Source: Lutispora sp. (GTDB taxonomy: Bacteria > Bacillota > Clostridia > Lutisporales > Lutisporaceae). Taken from it: 64,000 nucleotides of DNA. This document shows positions 8,056 through 15,614 of the stretch, in pieces; the stretch's first letter is position 1; each line of letters starts with the position of its first letter. A program made the position numbers and the translations under genes. The notes under the pieces are model-generated. The model saw nothing but the letters and a program-made list of their open reading frames with translations. It was not told where the DNA came from and searched no databases. Location: contig JAQUTA010000002.1 in assembly GCA_028709965.1 (NCBI GenBank), forward strand, positions 18,622 through 82,621. Reading direction: 5' to 3'.

Positions 8056-9343
8056 TATTAAGTACACTTATTATTGATAGTCCGATAGCTTTTGCCATTT
8101 CAACAGGAACTGCATTTCCTATTTGCTTGTATTGCTGGCTATTTGAACCATAAAATTCCCAGTCATCAGGGAATGATTGTATTCTTGCATACTCCCTTAT
8201 AGTAAAAGGTCTAACTTCATCAGGATGGCATCTTTCTGTTTGTTTCTGTGCAGGGCTGCATGTTAAAGTGAGACATGGTTCATCCCATGAAATTCTTCTA
8301 GCCATACCCGTTCTTCCGCCGCCTGAATAATAACTCTTACCCATATAATCTTTAGCTATATCATCTGGGAGGTCACGCCAATAGCCACCTGGGGGAACAA
8401 GCTCAAGGACTTTCTTTTTCTTTTCAGGATATTGCTCTCCACTAGAGGGGGGTACATTCATTAAAGCATCTTTAAGTACCGGCTTATACTCATATGGTTT
8501 GGGTGGTAAATATTTCTCGTTTATATCTTTTCTTATACCAACTATCACAGTACGTTCTCTTTTTTGAGCAACATTATAGTCATTAGCTTTGAGTATATGA
8601 TAAGAGACGTTATATCCAATGTTTTCAAATACGGATATCATTGTTTTTAATGTTTTCCCACTGTCATGAGTAATTAATCCTTTCACGTTTTCTGCTAAAA
8701 ATATTTTTGGCATAATCTGTTCTAATATTCTTGCATAGTAAAAAAACATAGTGCCTCTAACATCGTCAAGACCTTTTTTATGACCGGCATAACTAAAGGA
8801 CTGGCAAGGGTAGCCGCCGGATAATAAATCTATCTGAATGTCTTTTGGCAAATAATTACATATACCATTATCGGCGACATCAATAATATCAGCTTCTATT
8901 ACATTCCATTTAGGTCTATTAATACGTAAAGACTCCGCCGCGTACTTATCTATTTCAACTAATCCTATAGTATTAAAACCTGCCTTTTCTAAACCACAGG
9001 CTAGACCGCCTGCGCCGGCAAAAAGTTCAAGAACATTATATTTCTTAAAAGCTTTTACATTTGCTACATCAACAAATTGATTTATGCTTTCTGTGACTTC
9101 AGATTTCTTCTCGCTATATTCAAAGCTGTCGTCATTAAAAGAAGTAATAATCTCCAAAGGTGATATTTGTAAAGTTTTTGACAATAATTGAATATTGCTT
9201 TTAAATGGGCTGCTCTTTGCTGAGAGCATGACTGACAATTGATTTTTTGTGATACCTAATTTTTTAGCTAATTCAGATTGGGTTTTTATATTTTTCTTTT
9301 TCATTATAGCATGAACTTTATTTTTATCTATGCGACATTCCAT
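8036..9343 (-). CDS. DNA (cytosine-5) methyltransferase with N-terminal HTH domain
   Basis: 435 residues. Residues about 7-65 form an XRE/Cro-type helix-turn-helix (TQSELAKKLGITKNQLSVML). The rest is a Dcm-type C5 methyltransferase: motif I ELFAGAGGLACGLEKAG, motif IV GGYPCQSFSYAG with the catalytic Cys, motif VI AENVKGL, motif VIII QKRERT, motif X QIGNAVPVEMAKAIG. It protects the host against the convergent endonuclease. The fused HTH suggests the methyltransferase represses its own or the R gene promoter, as in several type II systems; that is inferred. ATG with GAAGGGG upstream on the minus strand. Confidence 0.93.
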   Translation of the reverse strand: MECRIDKNKVHAIMKKKNIKTQSELAKKLGITKNQLSVMLSAKSSPFKSNIQLLSKTLQISPLEIITSFNDDSFEYSEKKSEVTESINQFVDVANVKAFKKYNVLELFAGAGGLACGLEKAGFNTIGLVEIDKYAAESLRINRPKWNVIEADIIDVADNGICNYLPKDIQIDLLSGGYPCQSFSYAGHKKGLDDVRGTMFFYYARILEQIMPKIFLAENVKGLITHDSGKTLKTMISVFENIGYNVSYHILKANDYNVAQKRERTVIVGIRKDINEKYLPPKPYEYKPVLKDALMNVPPSSGEQYPEKKKKVLELVPPGGYWRDLPDDIAKDYMGKSYYSGGGRTGMARRISWDEPCLTLTCSPAQKQTERCHPDEVRPFTIREYARIQSFPDDWEFYGSNSQQYKQIGNAVPVEMAKAIGLSIISVLNKTTGIK

Positions 9344-9474
9344 ATTAAAACCCCTTCATCTATGTTATGAAAATATATTAACACAACAAGAAGGAAATGT
9401 CTAGATTTAATGGATAAAAAAACATACCCTTTTTGTGTTCCCCGCAACCCAAGCCCCCAGAGACCCACCCTAAC

Positions 9475-9506
9475 ATCCTTAGCTCATAGCTCATAGTTCT
9501 TAGCTC
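9475..9506. repeat. TCATAG-type short repeats
   Basis: CTTAGCTCATAGCTCATAGTTCTTAGCTC, listed here by its repeated unit AGCTCATAG; the same unit occurs near 3395-3420. A minus-strand open frame across it is not credible. Confidence 0.6.
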
Positions 9507-9514
9507 AAAAAATA

Positions 9515-9543
9515 TTGACACCGCCTTCTCATAAACGTATAAT
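9515..9543 (+). promoter_or_regulatory. Consensus promoter of the dehydrogenase-gntR operon
   Basis: TTGACA at 9515-9520 and TATAAT at 9538-9543 with a 17-base spacer, a perfect sigma-A match. Confidence 0.85.
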
Positions 9544-9552
9544 TGTATACAA
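9543..9552. promoter_or_regulatory. GntR-type operator TTGTATACAA
   Basis: A perfect 10-base palindrome immediately after the -10 box, overlapping the expected transcription start. TTGTATACAA is the core of operators bound by GntR/FadR-type regulators such as B. subtilis GntR. The likely ligand is the GntR protein encoded one gene downstream. Confidence 0.7.
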
Positions 9553-9587
9553 CAATACAAATATACATATTCGAAGGAGGTATTTCA

Positions 9588-10583
9588 ATGTATAAGGCTA
9601 CATTAATACTCGGCGATGGTATAGGACCGGAGGTAATAAAAGCAGCAACTTCAGTCATTGAAGCTGCAGGAGTGGATATCGGATGGGACGAAAAGATGGT
9701 TGGGCAAGCAGCCCTGACCAAATACAACAATTCTTTGCCTGATGATGCAATCAATTCAATTGAAATCAATAGAATTGCGCTCAAAGGCCCAACTACAACA
9801 GAAATAGGCAAAGGCTTCAGAAGTGCCAACATAAGCTTGAGACAGCGACTAAATCTGTATGCAAACGTCAGACCCATTAAGTCCATTGAAGGTACCAAAG
9901 GCAAATACGACAACATTGATATGGTAATATTCAGAGAAAACACAGAGGACTTATACATGGGAATAGAGCATATGGTAGGCAAGGATGCTGCAGAATCCAT
10001 CAAGATTATTACTAGGGAAGCATCAGAGAGAATAGCCTCTATGGCTTTCAGCTACGCAGTGAAGGAAAAAAGGAAAAAGGTCACATGTGCTCATAAGGCT
10101 AATATTATGAAACTTACCGATGGACTTTTTTTATCCAGTGTGAGGAGTGTTGCCAGCAAATTCCCTGACATCGAATATGAGGAAGTAATAGCAGACAGCC
10201 TGTTTATGAAAATGGTGATGAAGCCGGAGAATTATGATGTACTTGTATTGCCTAATTTATATGGCGATTTATTATCCGAAATGAGCGCTGGCCTAGTGGG
10301 AGGTCTCGGCATTGTACCCGGAGTTAATATAGGAGTAGAAGCAGCGGTCTTCGAACCTACGCATGGAACTGCTCTGGATATAGCAGGTCAAGGCATTGCA
10401 AACCCAACGGCAGCGATTCTCTGCGGCGTTATGCTACTTAGGCATATAGGAGAAAAGGATGCAGCAGACAGGATTTATAATAGCGTACGCAATGTTATCA
10501 GAAACGGCAAATATGTTACAAGAGACTTGGGAGGATGCTCCAATACTCTTGAAATGACTAAGGCAATAATTGACAGTTTATAG
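9588..10583 (+). CDS. NAD-dependent isocitrate/isopropylmalate dehydrogenase family enzyme
   Basis: 331 residues from ATG 9588, which has AAGGAGG seven bases upstream. GDGIGPEV near residues 7-14, the substrate-phosphorylation-site region NISLRQRLNLYANVRP, FRENTEDLYMGIEH, and the cofactor loop HGTALDIAGQGIANP place it among the beta-decarboxylating dehydrogenases, closest by appearance to NAD-type isocitrate dehydrogenase. It oxidatively decarboxylates a 2-hydroxy-3-carboxy acid. No citrate synthase, aconitase or leucine genes adjoin it, so the substrate could also be homoisocitrate or a tartrate/malate analogue. Cotranscribed with the following GntR regulator. Confidence 0.88.
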   Translation: MYKATLILGDGIGPEVIKAATSVIEAAGVDIGWDEKMVGQAALTKYNNSLPDDAINSIEINRIALKGPTTTEIGKGFRSANISLRQRLNLYANVRPIKSIEGTKGKYDNIDMVIFRENTEDLYMGIEHMVGKDAAESIKIITREASERIASMAFSYAVKEKRKKVTCAHKANIMKLTDGLFLSSVRSVASKFPDIEYEEVIADSLFMKMVMKPENYDVLVLPNLYGDLLSEMSAGLVGGLGIVPGVNIGVEAAVFEPTHGTALDIAGQGIANPTAAILCGVMLLRHIGEKDAADRIYNSVRNVIRNGKYVTRDLGGCSNTLEMTKAIIDSL

Positions 10584-10596
10584 TAGGTGATTTTAA

Positions 10597-11235
10597 ATGG
10601 AATATTTCTCAAGAGCTCAAATATATGAAAGAGTACGCCAGGATATATTAGAGGGTAGATATAGCAGGGGTGATAGTCTCATAGAGCAGAAACTGGCAGA
10701 AGAATTCGGGGTGAGCAGAACTCCTATTAGAGAAGTTTTGCGACAGCTTGAGCTAGATGGCCTAGTGGGGAGCATACCAAACAGAGGAGTATTTGTTATA
10801 GGCATTACCCACCAGGACATAGAAGATATTTATGAGATAAGAAAAAGAATAGAGGGATTGGCTGCATTGTGGGCCGCTGACAAAATGACTCAGGAGGAGT
10901 TCGATGAGCTGGAGAATATATATCATTTGATGGAGTTCTATACAAAAAAGGACGATATACATCAATTTGCTAAGCTTAACACTCAGTTTCATGAGATTAT
11001 TTTTAAGGCAGCAAATAGCAAATATCTGAAAAATATGCTCATCAATTTTCAAGCCTACTTACAATGGACCAGGCATGCTTCTTTAGAGGTACCGGGTAGG
11101 TTGGACGCCGCCCTCATGGAGCACAAGGCTATAGTGGAAGCCTTTAGGCAAAAAGATGGAACTATGGCTGAAAAACTCATAATGGAGCATGTTTCAAATT
11201 CAAGCAAAAATCTTAAAATCATACAGCCCAAGTAA
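10597..11235 (+). CDS. GntR family transcriptional regulator, FadR/FCD subclass
   Basis: 212 residues. N-terminal winged helix at about 8-70 (FGVSRTPIREVLRQLELDGLV is the recognition region) and an all-helical FCD ligand domain from about 78. It follows the dehydrogenase by 13 bases and probably controls that operon through the TTGTATACAA site at 9543, sensing a substrate or product acid. FCD proteins often bind a carboxylate through metal-bound histidines; TQFHEIIF here fits. Confidence 0.9.
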   Translation: MEYFSRAQIYERVRQDILEGRYSRGDSLIEQKLAEEFGVSRTPIREVLRQLELDGLVGSIPNRGVFVIGITHQDIEDIYEIRKRIEGLAALWAADKMTQEEFDELENIYHLMEFYTKKDDIHQFAKLNTQFHEIIFKAANSKYLKNMLINFQAYLQWTRHASLEVPGRLDAALMEHKAIVEAFRQKDGTMAEKLIMEHVSNSSKNLKIIQPK

Positions 11236-11247
11236 AAAAGTTTATTC

Positions 11248-11295
11248 GGGGACGTACCGCAGCAAGGAATACCCGCTTTGCAACGGTGTGTCCCC
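11248..11295. repeat. GGGGACAC palindromic repeat, copy 2
   Basis: GGGGACGTACCGC ... CGGTGTGTCCCC, 48 bases, sharing the internal GGAATACCCGC with copy 3 at 15542. It lies between the convergent gntR and ABC-F genes and may act as a terminator. Confidence 0.72.
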
Positions 11296-11300
11296 GCACC

Positions 11301-13208
11301 TTAAAAGCCGGCCCATTCTTCAAATAGCTCATCTATTTGTGAAGAGAGCATTTCCTTCTCCTCGCTCAATTCATGGCATTTAACGTGATCAGAAAATATA
11401 TCAGGTTGCTCTAAAAGTTCGTCAATTTCTTTTATTCTGCTTTCAGCTGTTTCAATTTCCTTCTCAATGATTTCAAGTCTTTTTTGCTGACGTCTCTCTT
11501 TGGCTTTTTCTTCTTTTTGCTTTAGCCAATCATTTTTTACTTCTGAATCCTTTCCGGTTTCTGCAGCATTGTAGATATCTTCGCTATTAAACAATTCTCT
11601 TTTTTTTATATAATAGAAATAGCCTCCATCGTAGAGTTTGGCTTCCAAAGGGGTAAGTTCTACAACCTTGGTGGCTACCTTGTTTAGGAAGTATCTGTCA
11701 TGAGAAATAAAAAGCACTGTGCCGGTATAGCCGGACAAAGCCGCCTCCAATACACCTTTGGACTCCATATCAAGATGATTGGTAGGTTCATCCAGCAGGA
11801 GGAAGTTAGACTTGGAAAGCATAAGTTTTAGGAGAGCTATTCTGCTTTTTTCTCCTCCGCTTAATACTGATATTTCCTTAAACACGTCCTCTCCCTGAAA
11901 TAGAAAGGCTGCCAAAGCATTTCTTATGGTGGTCTGGTTAAGCTCAGGATAGGCGTCCCATACTTCATCGATTACAATTTTATCAGGGTTGAGGCTTTCT
12001 TGCTCCTGATCAAAATATGAGGGAAATACAGACATGCCAAATCGGAGGTTTCCTTTATCCGGCTGGAGCTTACCTGCAATTATTTTCAGCAAAGTTGTTT
12101 TGCCTATGCCGTTGGGACCAAGCAAAGCCATCTTGTCACCCCGTTTGATTTCAAGGCTGAAGTTTTCAAACAAAAGGCGATCAAAAGCTTTTGACACATT
12201 TTCCAACTTTATAACATAATTGCCGCTTCTCAGCTTAGGCTCAAACTTGAAGTGAGCCTTTTTAGGCAATGCTTCAGGTCTTTCCAGTCTGTCTATCCTC
12301 TCTAGCATCCTCTCGCGGCTTTCAGCTTGCTTTATGCTTTTTTCTCTGTTGTATTGCCTATACCTTGCTATGATTGCCTCTTGTCTAGCTATTTCTTTTT
12401 GTTGATTATCATAATCTTTTTGCTGCTGTTCCCGATCTTCTTCCTTTTTTGCAGTATAATATGTGTAATTGCCTTCATACTCCCTAAGCCTTCCATTTTC
12501 CATTTCAAAGGTTCTGTTGGTCACATTATCCAATAGGTACCTGTCATGAGAAATCAGCATCAAAGCCCCCTTATAATCCCTGAGGAAGCCTTCTAGCCAT
12601 TCAACGGCTTCAATGTCAAGATAATTGGTAGGTTCATCTAATAATAGAATATCTCTTTTCTCCAACAATACTTTGCCCAGTGCTACGCGAGTTTTTTGAC
12701 CTCCACTGAATAGAGAAACCCTCTTAAAGTAGTCCTGTGTAGAAAATCCCAAGCCCTTTAGGACTCCTCTAATTTTACTCTCGTAAGCGAAACCTTCATT
12801 GTTTTCAAATTCTTGCTGCAGAGATGAATAGGTTTTCATGAGAGATTCCATTTTGGTTTCATCTGTTCCTGGTTTTATTTTGCTGATTTCCTGTTCCAGT
12901 TTTTTCATTTTGCTTTCCATAGACCTTATATTTGAAAAAACCTTAAGCATTTCTTCCCATAGAGTTGTATCCCATTTAAAATCCAAGAATTGAGACATAT
13001 AACCTATGCTGGTGTTTTTGCCAAAATATACTTCGCCACTGTCTCTGTCTTCTACTCCTGCAATTATTTTAAATAAAGTGGATTTTCCTGCTCCGTTTAC
13101 ACCTATAACTCCAACTTTATCGTTTTCTTGTAAAGTAAATGAAGCATCTTTTATAATTAAATCCATGCCATAGGATTTTTGAACTTCTTTTGTAGATAAA
13201 ATTATCAT
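11301..13208 (-). CDS. ABC-F family ATP-binding protein
   Basis: 635 residues from the ATG at 13208, preceded by AGGAGGT; an upstream in-frame extension to 13313 lacks a site. Two ABC domains (about 1-250 and 325-530) each have a Walker A, signature (LSGGQKTRVALGKVLL; LSGGEKSRIALLKLML) and LLLDEPTN(Y/H)LD Walker B. A charged linker lies between them and a Glu/Lys-rich coiled coil ends the protein (about 555-635). No membrane segments, as expected. Members act at the ribosome in translation-factor or antibiotic-protection roles; which applies here is unclear. Confidence 0.93.
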   Translation of the reverse strand: MIILSTKEVQKSYGMDLIIKDASFTLQENDKVGVIGVNGAGKSTLFKIIAGVEDRDSGEVYFGKNTSIGYMSQFLDFKWDTTLWEEMLKVFSNIRSMESKMKKLEQEISKIKPGTDETKMESLMKTYSSLQQEFENNEGFAYESKIRGVLKGLGFSTQDYFKRVSLFSGGQKTRVALGKVLLEKRDILLLDEPTNYLDIEAVEWLEGFLRDYKGALMLISHDRYLLDNVTNRTFEMENGRLREYEGNYTYYTAKKEEDREQQQKDYDNQQKEIARQEAIIARYRQYNREKSIKQAESRERMLERIDRLERPEALPKKAHFKFEPKLRSGNYVIKLENVSKAFDRLLFENFSLEIKRGDKMALLGPNGIGKTTLLKIIAGKLQPDKGNLRFGMSVFPSYFDQEQESLNPDKIVIDEVWDAYPELNQTTIRNALAAFLFQGEDVFKEISVLSGGEKSRIALLKLMLSKSNFLLLDEPTNHLDMESKGVLEAALSGYTGTVLFISHDRYFLNKVATKVVELTPLEAKLYDGGYFYYIKKRELFNSEDIYNAAETGKDSEVKNDWLKQKEEKAKERRQQKRLEIIEKEIETAESRIKEIDELLEQPDIFSDHVKCHELSEEKEMLSSQIDELFEEWAGF

Positions 13209-13331
13209 TGCGACCTCCTGGTAGGAATATTTATATATAATTCTACCAAAGATCTGCAATAATATAAACATATAAAGAAATGTGGATAGAGTCGATTTTA
13301 TTTTGTCTACCAAATAAATTTATGTTATTAA

Positions 13332-13360
13332 TTGACTTTTTAGAATACTTATAATAGAAT
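13332..13360 (+). promoter_or_regulatory. Probable rex promoter
   Basis: TTGACT at 13332-13337 and TAGAAT at 13355-13360 with a 17-base spacer. ATTAACAATA follows, which resembles half of a Rex site (TTAACAA) and would allow autoregulation. Confidence 0.55.
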
Positions 13361-13441
13361 ATTAACAATAAAAGAGTTTATTTAGTATGCGATAAGTAGT
13401 AAATATTAATATAATATACCTTTATTATAGGAGTTGATTAG

Positions 13442-14098
13442 GTGGAAAGATTCAGCAGCATTTCTATGGCAGTAGTGAGAAGACTACCAAAATATCATAG
13501 GTACCTTTCAGAGTTGAAAAAGAATGATATCAAAAGAGTTTCGTCTCAGGAGCTCAGCAAGATTACAGGTTTTACCGCATCACAGATAAGGCAGGATTTG
13601 AACTGCTTCGGAGGCTTTGGACAGCAAGGCTATGGATATAATGTAGATGATTTGCATCAACAGATTAGCAAGATTCTGGGGCTTGATAGGATATATAACA
13701 CTGTTATTGTCGGCGCAGGCAACTTAGGGCAAGCTATTGTAAACTATACTTTTTTTGAGAAAAATGGATTTGTCACCAAAGCAATATTTGATGTAAATCC
13801 AAAGCTGGTGGGGCTTAAAATCAATGATATTAAGGTACATGATGTTGAAAACCTCGAAAGCTTTGTCAGGGAAAATGGTATTGACATAGGCATAATATGT
13901 ACCCCAAAGAACCAATGCCAAAAAGTTGCTGAGGCATTGGCAAATGGTGGAGTTCAGGCAATTTGGAATTTTGCACCCTCTGATGTCAATGTGCCTGAGG
14001 AAATTATAGTAGAAAACGTACATTTGAGTGAAAGTTTATTTACTGTTTCATATTTACTCAAGGAAAGAGAAGAACTTTTAAAAAGCAAAAAATATTGA
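13442..14098 (+). CDS. rex: Redox-sensing transcriptional repressor Rex
   Basis: 218 residues, the usual family length. N-terminal winged helix (about 1-80; ITGFTASQIRQDLNCFGGFGQQG) and a Rossmann domain with VIVGAGNLGQAI near residues 88-99 that senses the NADH/NAD+ ratio. In anaerobes it controls fermentation, hydrogenase and NADH-reoxidising genes. GTG start with AGGAG eight bases upstream. The following sodium-pump genes have their own promoter overlapping its end. Confidence 0.96.
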   Translation: MERFSSISMAVVRRLPKYHRYLSELKKNDIKRVSSQELSKITGFTASQIRQDLNCFGGFGQQGYGYNVDDLHQQISKILGLDRIYNTVIVGAGNLGQAIVNYTFFEKNGFVTKAIFDVNPKLVGLKINDIKVHDVENLESFVRENGIDIGIICTPKNQCQKVAEALANGGVQAIWNFAPSDVNVPEEIIVENVHLSESLFTVSYLLKEREELLKSKKY

Positions 14099-14123
14099 CA
14101 CTAAAAATCTAAGATGCTAGAAT
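14095..14123 (+). promoter_or_regulatory. Promoter of the sodium-pump leader transcript
   Basis: TTGACA at 14095-14100 overlaps the rex stop codon; TAGAAT at 14118-14123 follows after 17 bases. The transcript should begin near 14130, right at the leader structure. Confidence 0.78.
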
Positions 14124-14129
14124 TAGTTC

Positions 14130-14195
14130 AACAAAGGGGAGTAGTTGCTCGGACCTTTAACGCAACTTTATATTGCGTTAAAGGTCTTATTATTA
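14130..14195 (+). ncRNA. Short attenuator leader (yybP-ykoY-like ends, core missing)
   Basis: The predicted RNA opens with ACAAAGGGGAGTAG and continues TTGCTCGGACCTTT, so AAAGG (14133-14137) can pair with CCTTT (14154-14158). That excludes the 14-bp hairpin GACCTTTAACGCAA / TTGCGTTAAAGGTC (14152-14186) followed by TTATTATTATT. The two alternative folds are what an attenuation switch needs. The outer sequences resemble the ends of the manganese-sensing yybP-ykoY aptamer, but its middle stems are absent. Identity and ligand are uncertain. Confidence 0.5.
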
Positions 14196-14242
14196 TTGGT
14201 ATAGGAAATACTAATGCTATAATGCAAAAGGAGATGTAATAA

Positions 14243-15343
14243 ATGATGGACTTATTTGTTGGTTTCTCGGCATTAACCCTGGGAAACATTATCATGTTTG
14301 TGATATCTTGTGTACTTATTTATCTTGCAATCGTAAAGGAATATGAGCCTATGCTGCTTCTACCCATTGGTTTTGGAGCCATACTGGCTAATATTCCATT
14401 GTCGGGAGCTATTGGAGAGCATGGACCTCTCACAATTTTATTCAACATAGGAATATTGACAGAGCTTTTTCCTTTATTGATATTTGTTGCTGTTGGAGCC
14501 ATGATAGATTTTGGACCACTTCTTAAAAATCCTAAGATGCTTTTATTTGGCGGCGCAGCTCAATTCGGTATATTTTTTACCATGAGCCTGGCAGCTCTTA
14601 TGGGATATAGTCTGAAAGAAGCAGCTTCAATAGGTATAATCGGTGCAGCAGATGGACCAACCTCCATATATGTAGCTACTAAATTTGCGAAAAATCTTTT
14701 AGCCCCCATATCCGTAGCGGCATATTCATATATGTCCTTGGTTCCTATAATACAGCCTCCAGTCATCAGGGCATTGACAACCTTGGAGGAAAGAAAGATA
14801 AGAATGCCCTATGAGGATAACAGCATATCCAAAAAAGTTAAGATAATATTTCCCATTGCAATAACAATAATTGCAGGTATAATTGCTCCAACCAGTGCTG
14901 CTTTGGTAGGGTTTCTCATGTTCGGTAATTTGCTGAGAGAATGTGGAGTAACAGAGAGATTGTCAAAATCAGCACAAAATGAACTGGCTAATTTAGTCAC
15001 AATTCTTTTGGGAATCACAATAGGATCTACAATGACAGCAGAAGGCTTTTTAAATCTAAGCACCTTAAAAATAATATTGATGGGTTTGGCTGCCTTTGTT
15101 TTCGATACAGCAGGAGGCGTACTGTTCGCCAAGTTTTTAAATTTGTTTTCCAAGAATAAAATTAACCCTATGGTAGGAGCAGCAGGGATTTCTGCCTTTC
15201 CCATGTCTTCTAGAGTTATTCAAAGGGAAGCACAAAAAGCGGATCCGACAAATTTCATACTTATGCATGCAGTAAGCGCTAATGTAGCCGGACAGATAGG
15301 CTCTATAATTGCAGGCGGATTGATATTGGCATTAGTAAAATAG
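14243..15343 (+). CDS. Sodium-ion-translocating decarboxylase, beta subunit
   Basis: 366 residues, about ten hydrophobic segments. The segment IGAADGPTSIYVATKF carries the conserved Asp needed for Na+ transport, and GNLLRECGVTERL and the NPMVGAAGISAFPMSSRV region are hallmarks of OadB/MmdB/GcdB. It couples decarboxylation of a biotin-bound carboxyl group to Na+ export. The AAAGGAG site supports ATG 14243 (a second ATG follows at 14246). Only a gamma-like subunit follows; no carboxyltransferase alpha subunit or biotin carrier is in the window, so the carboxy acid cannot be named. Confidence 0.93.
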   Translation: MMDLFVGFSALTLGNIIMFVISCVLIYLAIVKEYEPMLLLPIGFGAILANIPLSGAIGEHGPLTILFNIGILTELFPLLIFVAVGAMIDFGPLLKNPKMLLFGGAAQFGIFFTMSLAALMGYSLKEAASIGIIGAADGPTSIYVATKFAKNLLAPISVAAYSYMSLVPIIQPPVIRALTTLEERKIRMPYEDNSISKKVKIIFPIAITIIAGIIAPTSAALVGFLMFGNLLRECGVTERLSKSAQNELANLVTILLGITIGSTMTAEGFLNLSTLKIILMGLAAFVFDTAGGVLFAKFLNLFSKNKINPMVGAAGISAFPMSSRVIQREAQKADPTNFILMHAVSANVAGQIGSIIAGGLILALVK

Positions 15344-15354
15344 GAGGGCGAAAG

Positions 15355-15483
15355 ATGAATTTATCAGTTTTTTATGAAAGCTTAAAAGTGATGGTAAACG
15401 GGATGGCAGGGATATTTATTGTAATAGTCATTTTCTACATGCTCATAATAATATTGACGAAAATGTTTCCTGAAAATAAATGA
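15355..15483 (+). CDS. Very small OadG-like gamma subunit of the sodium pump
   Basis: 42 residues. After a short polar start (MNLSVFYESLKVMVNG) comes one membrane helix, IFIVIVIFYMLIIILTKMFP, then PENK. The pattern G-M-A/G followed by a helix and KxFP is that of OadG-type gamma subunits, which anchor the complex. RBS GGAGGG lies ahead of the ATG, 11 bases after the beta subunit. It lacks the C-terminal soluble tail found in longer OadG proteins. Confidence 0.82.
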   Translation: MNLSVFYESLKVMVNGMAGIFIVIVIFYMLIIILTKMFPENK

Positions 15484-15541
15484 TAAAATGTGTTAAAATA
15501 ATAGGTATATTAATATTTGCGAACATTCCGCAGGTGAAATC

Positions 15542-15589
15542 GGGGACATTCCGCAGTAAGGAATACCCGCGTAGCAGCGGTGTGTCCCC
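15542..15589. repeat. GGGGACAC palindromic repeat, copy 3
   Basis: GGGGACATTCCGC pairs imperfectly with GCGGTGTGTCCCC; the interior shares GGAATACCCGC with copy 2. It lies 26 bases before the next start codon. Confidence 0.72.
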
Positions 15590-15614
15590 GCACCTTGTAA
15601 AGGGGTAAAGTCTT

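Noticed and set aside
9378-9560. 60-residue minus-strand frame after the methyltransferase
   Set aside because: It spans TCATAG repeats and a clear promoter on the other strand, and has no ribosome site or recognisable sequence.
11189-11383. 64-residue plus-strand frame between gntR and the ABC-F gene
   Set aside because: It overlaps the end of gntR, the GGGGACAC repeat and the end of the ABC-F gene; no RBS.
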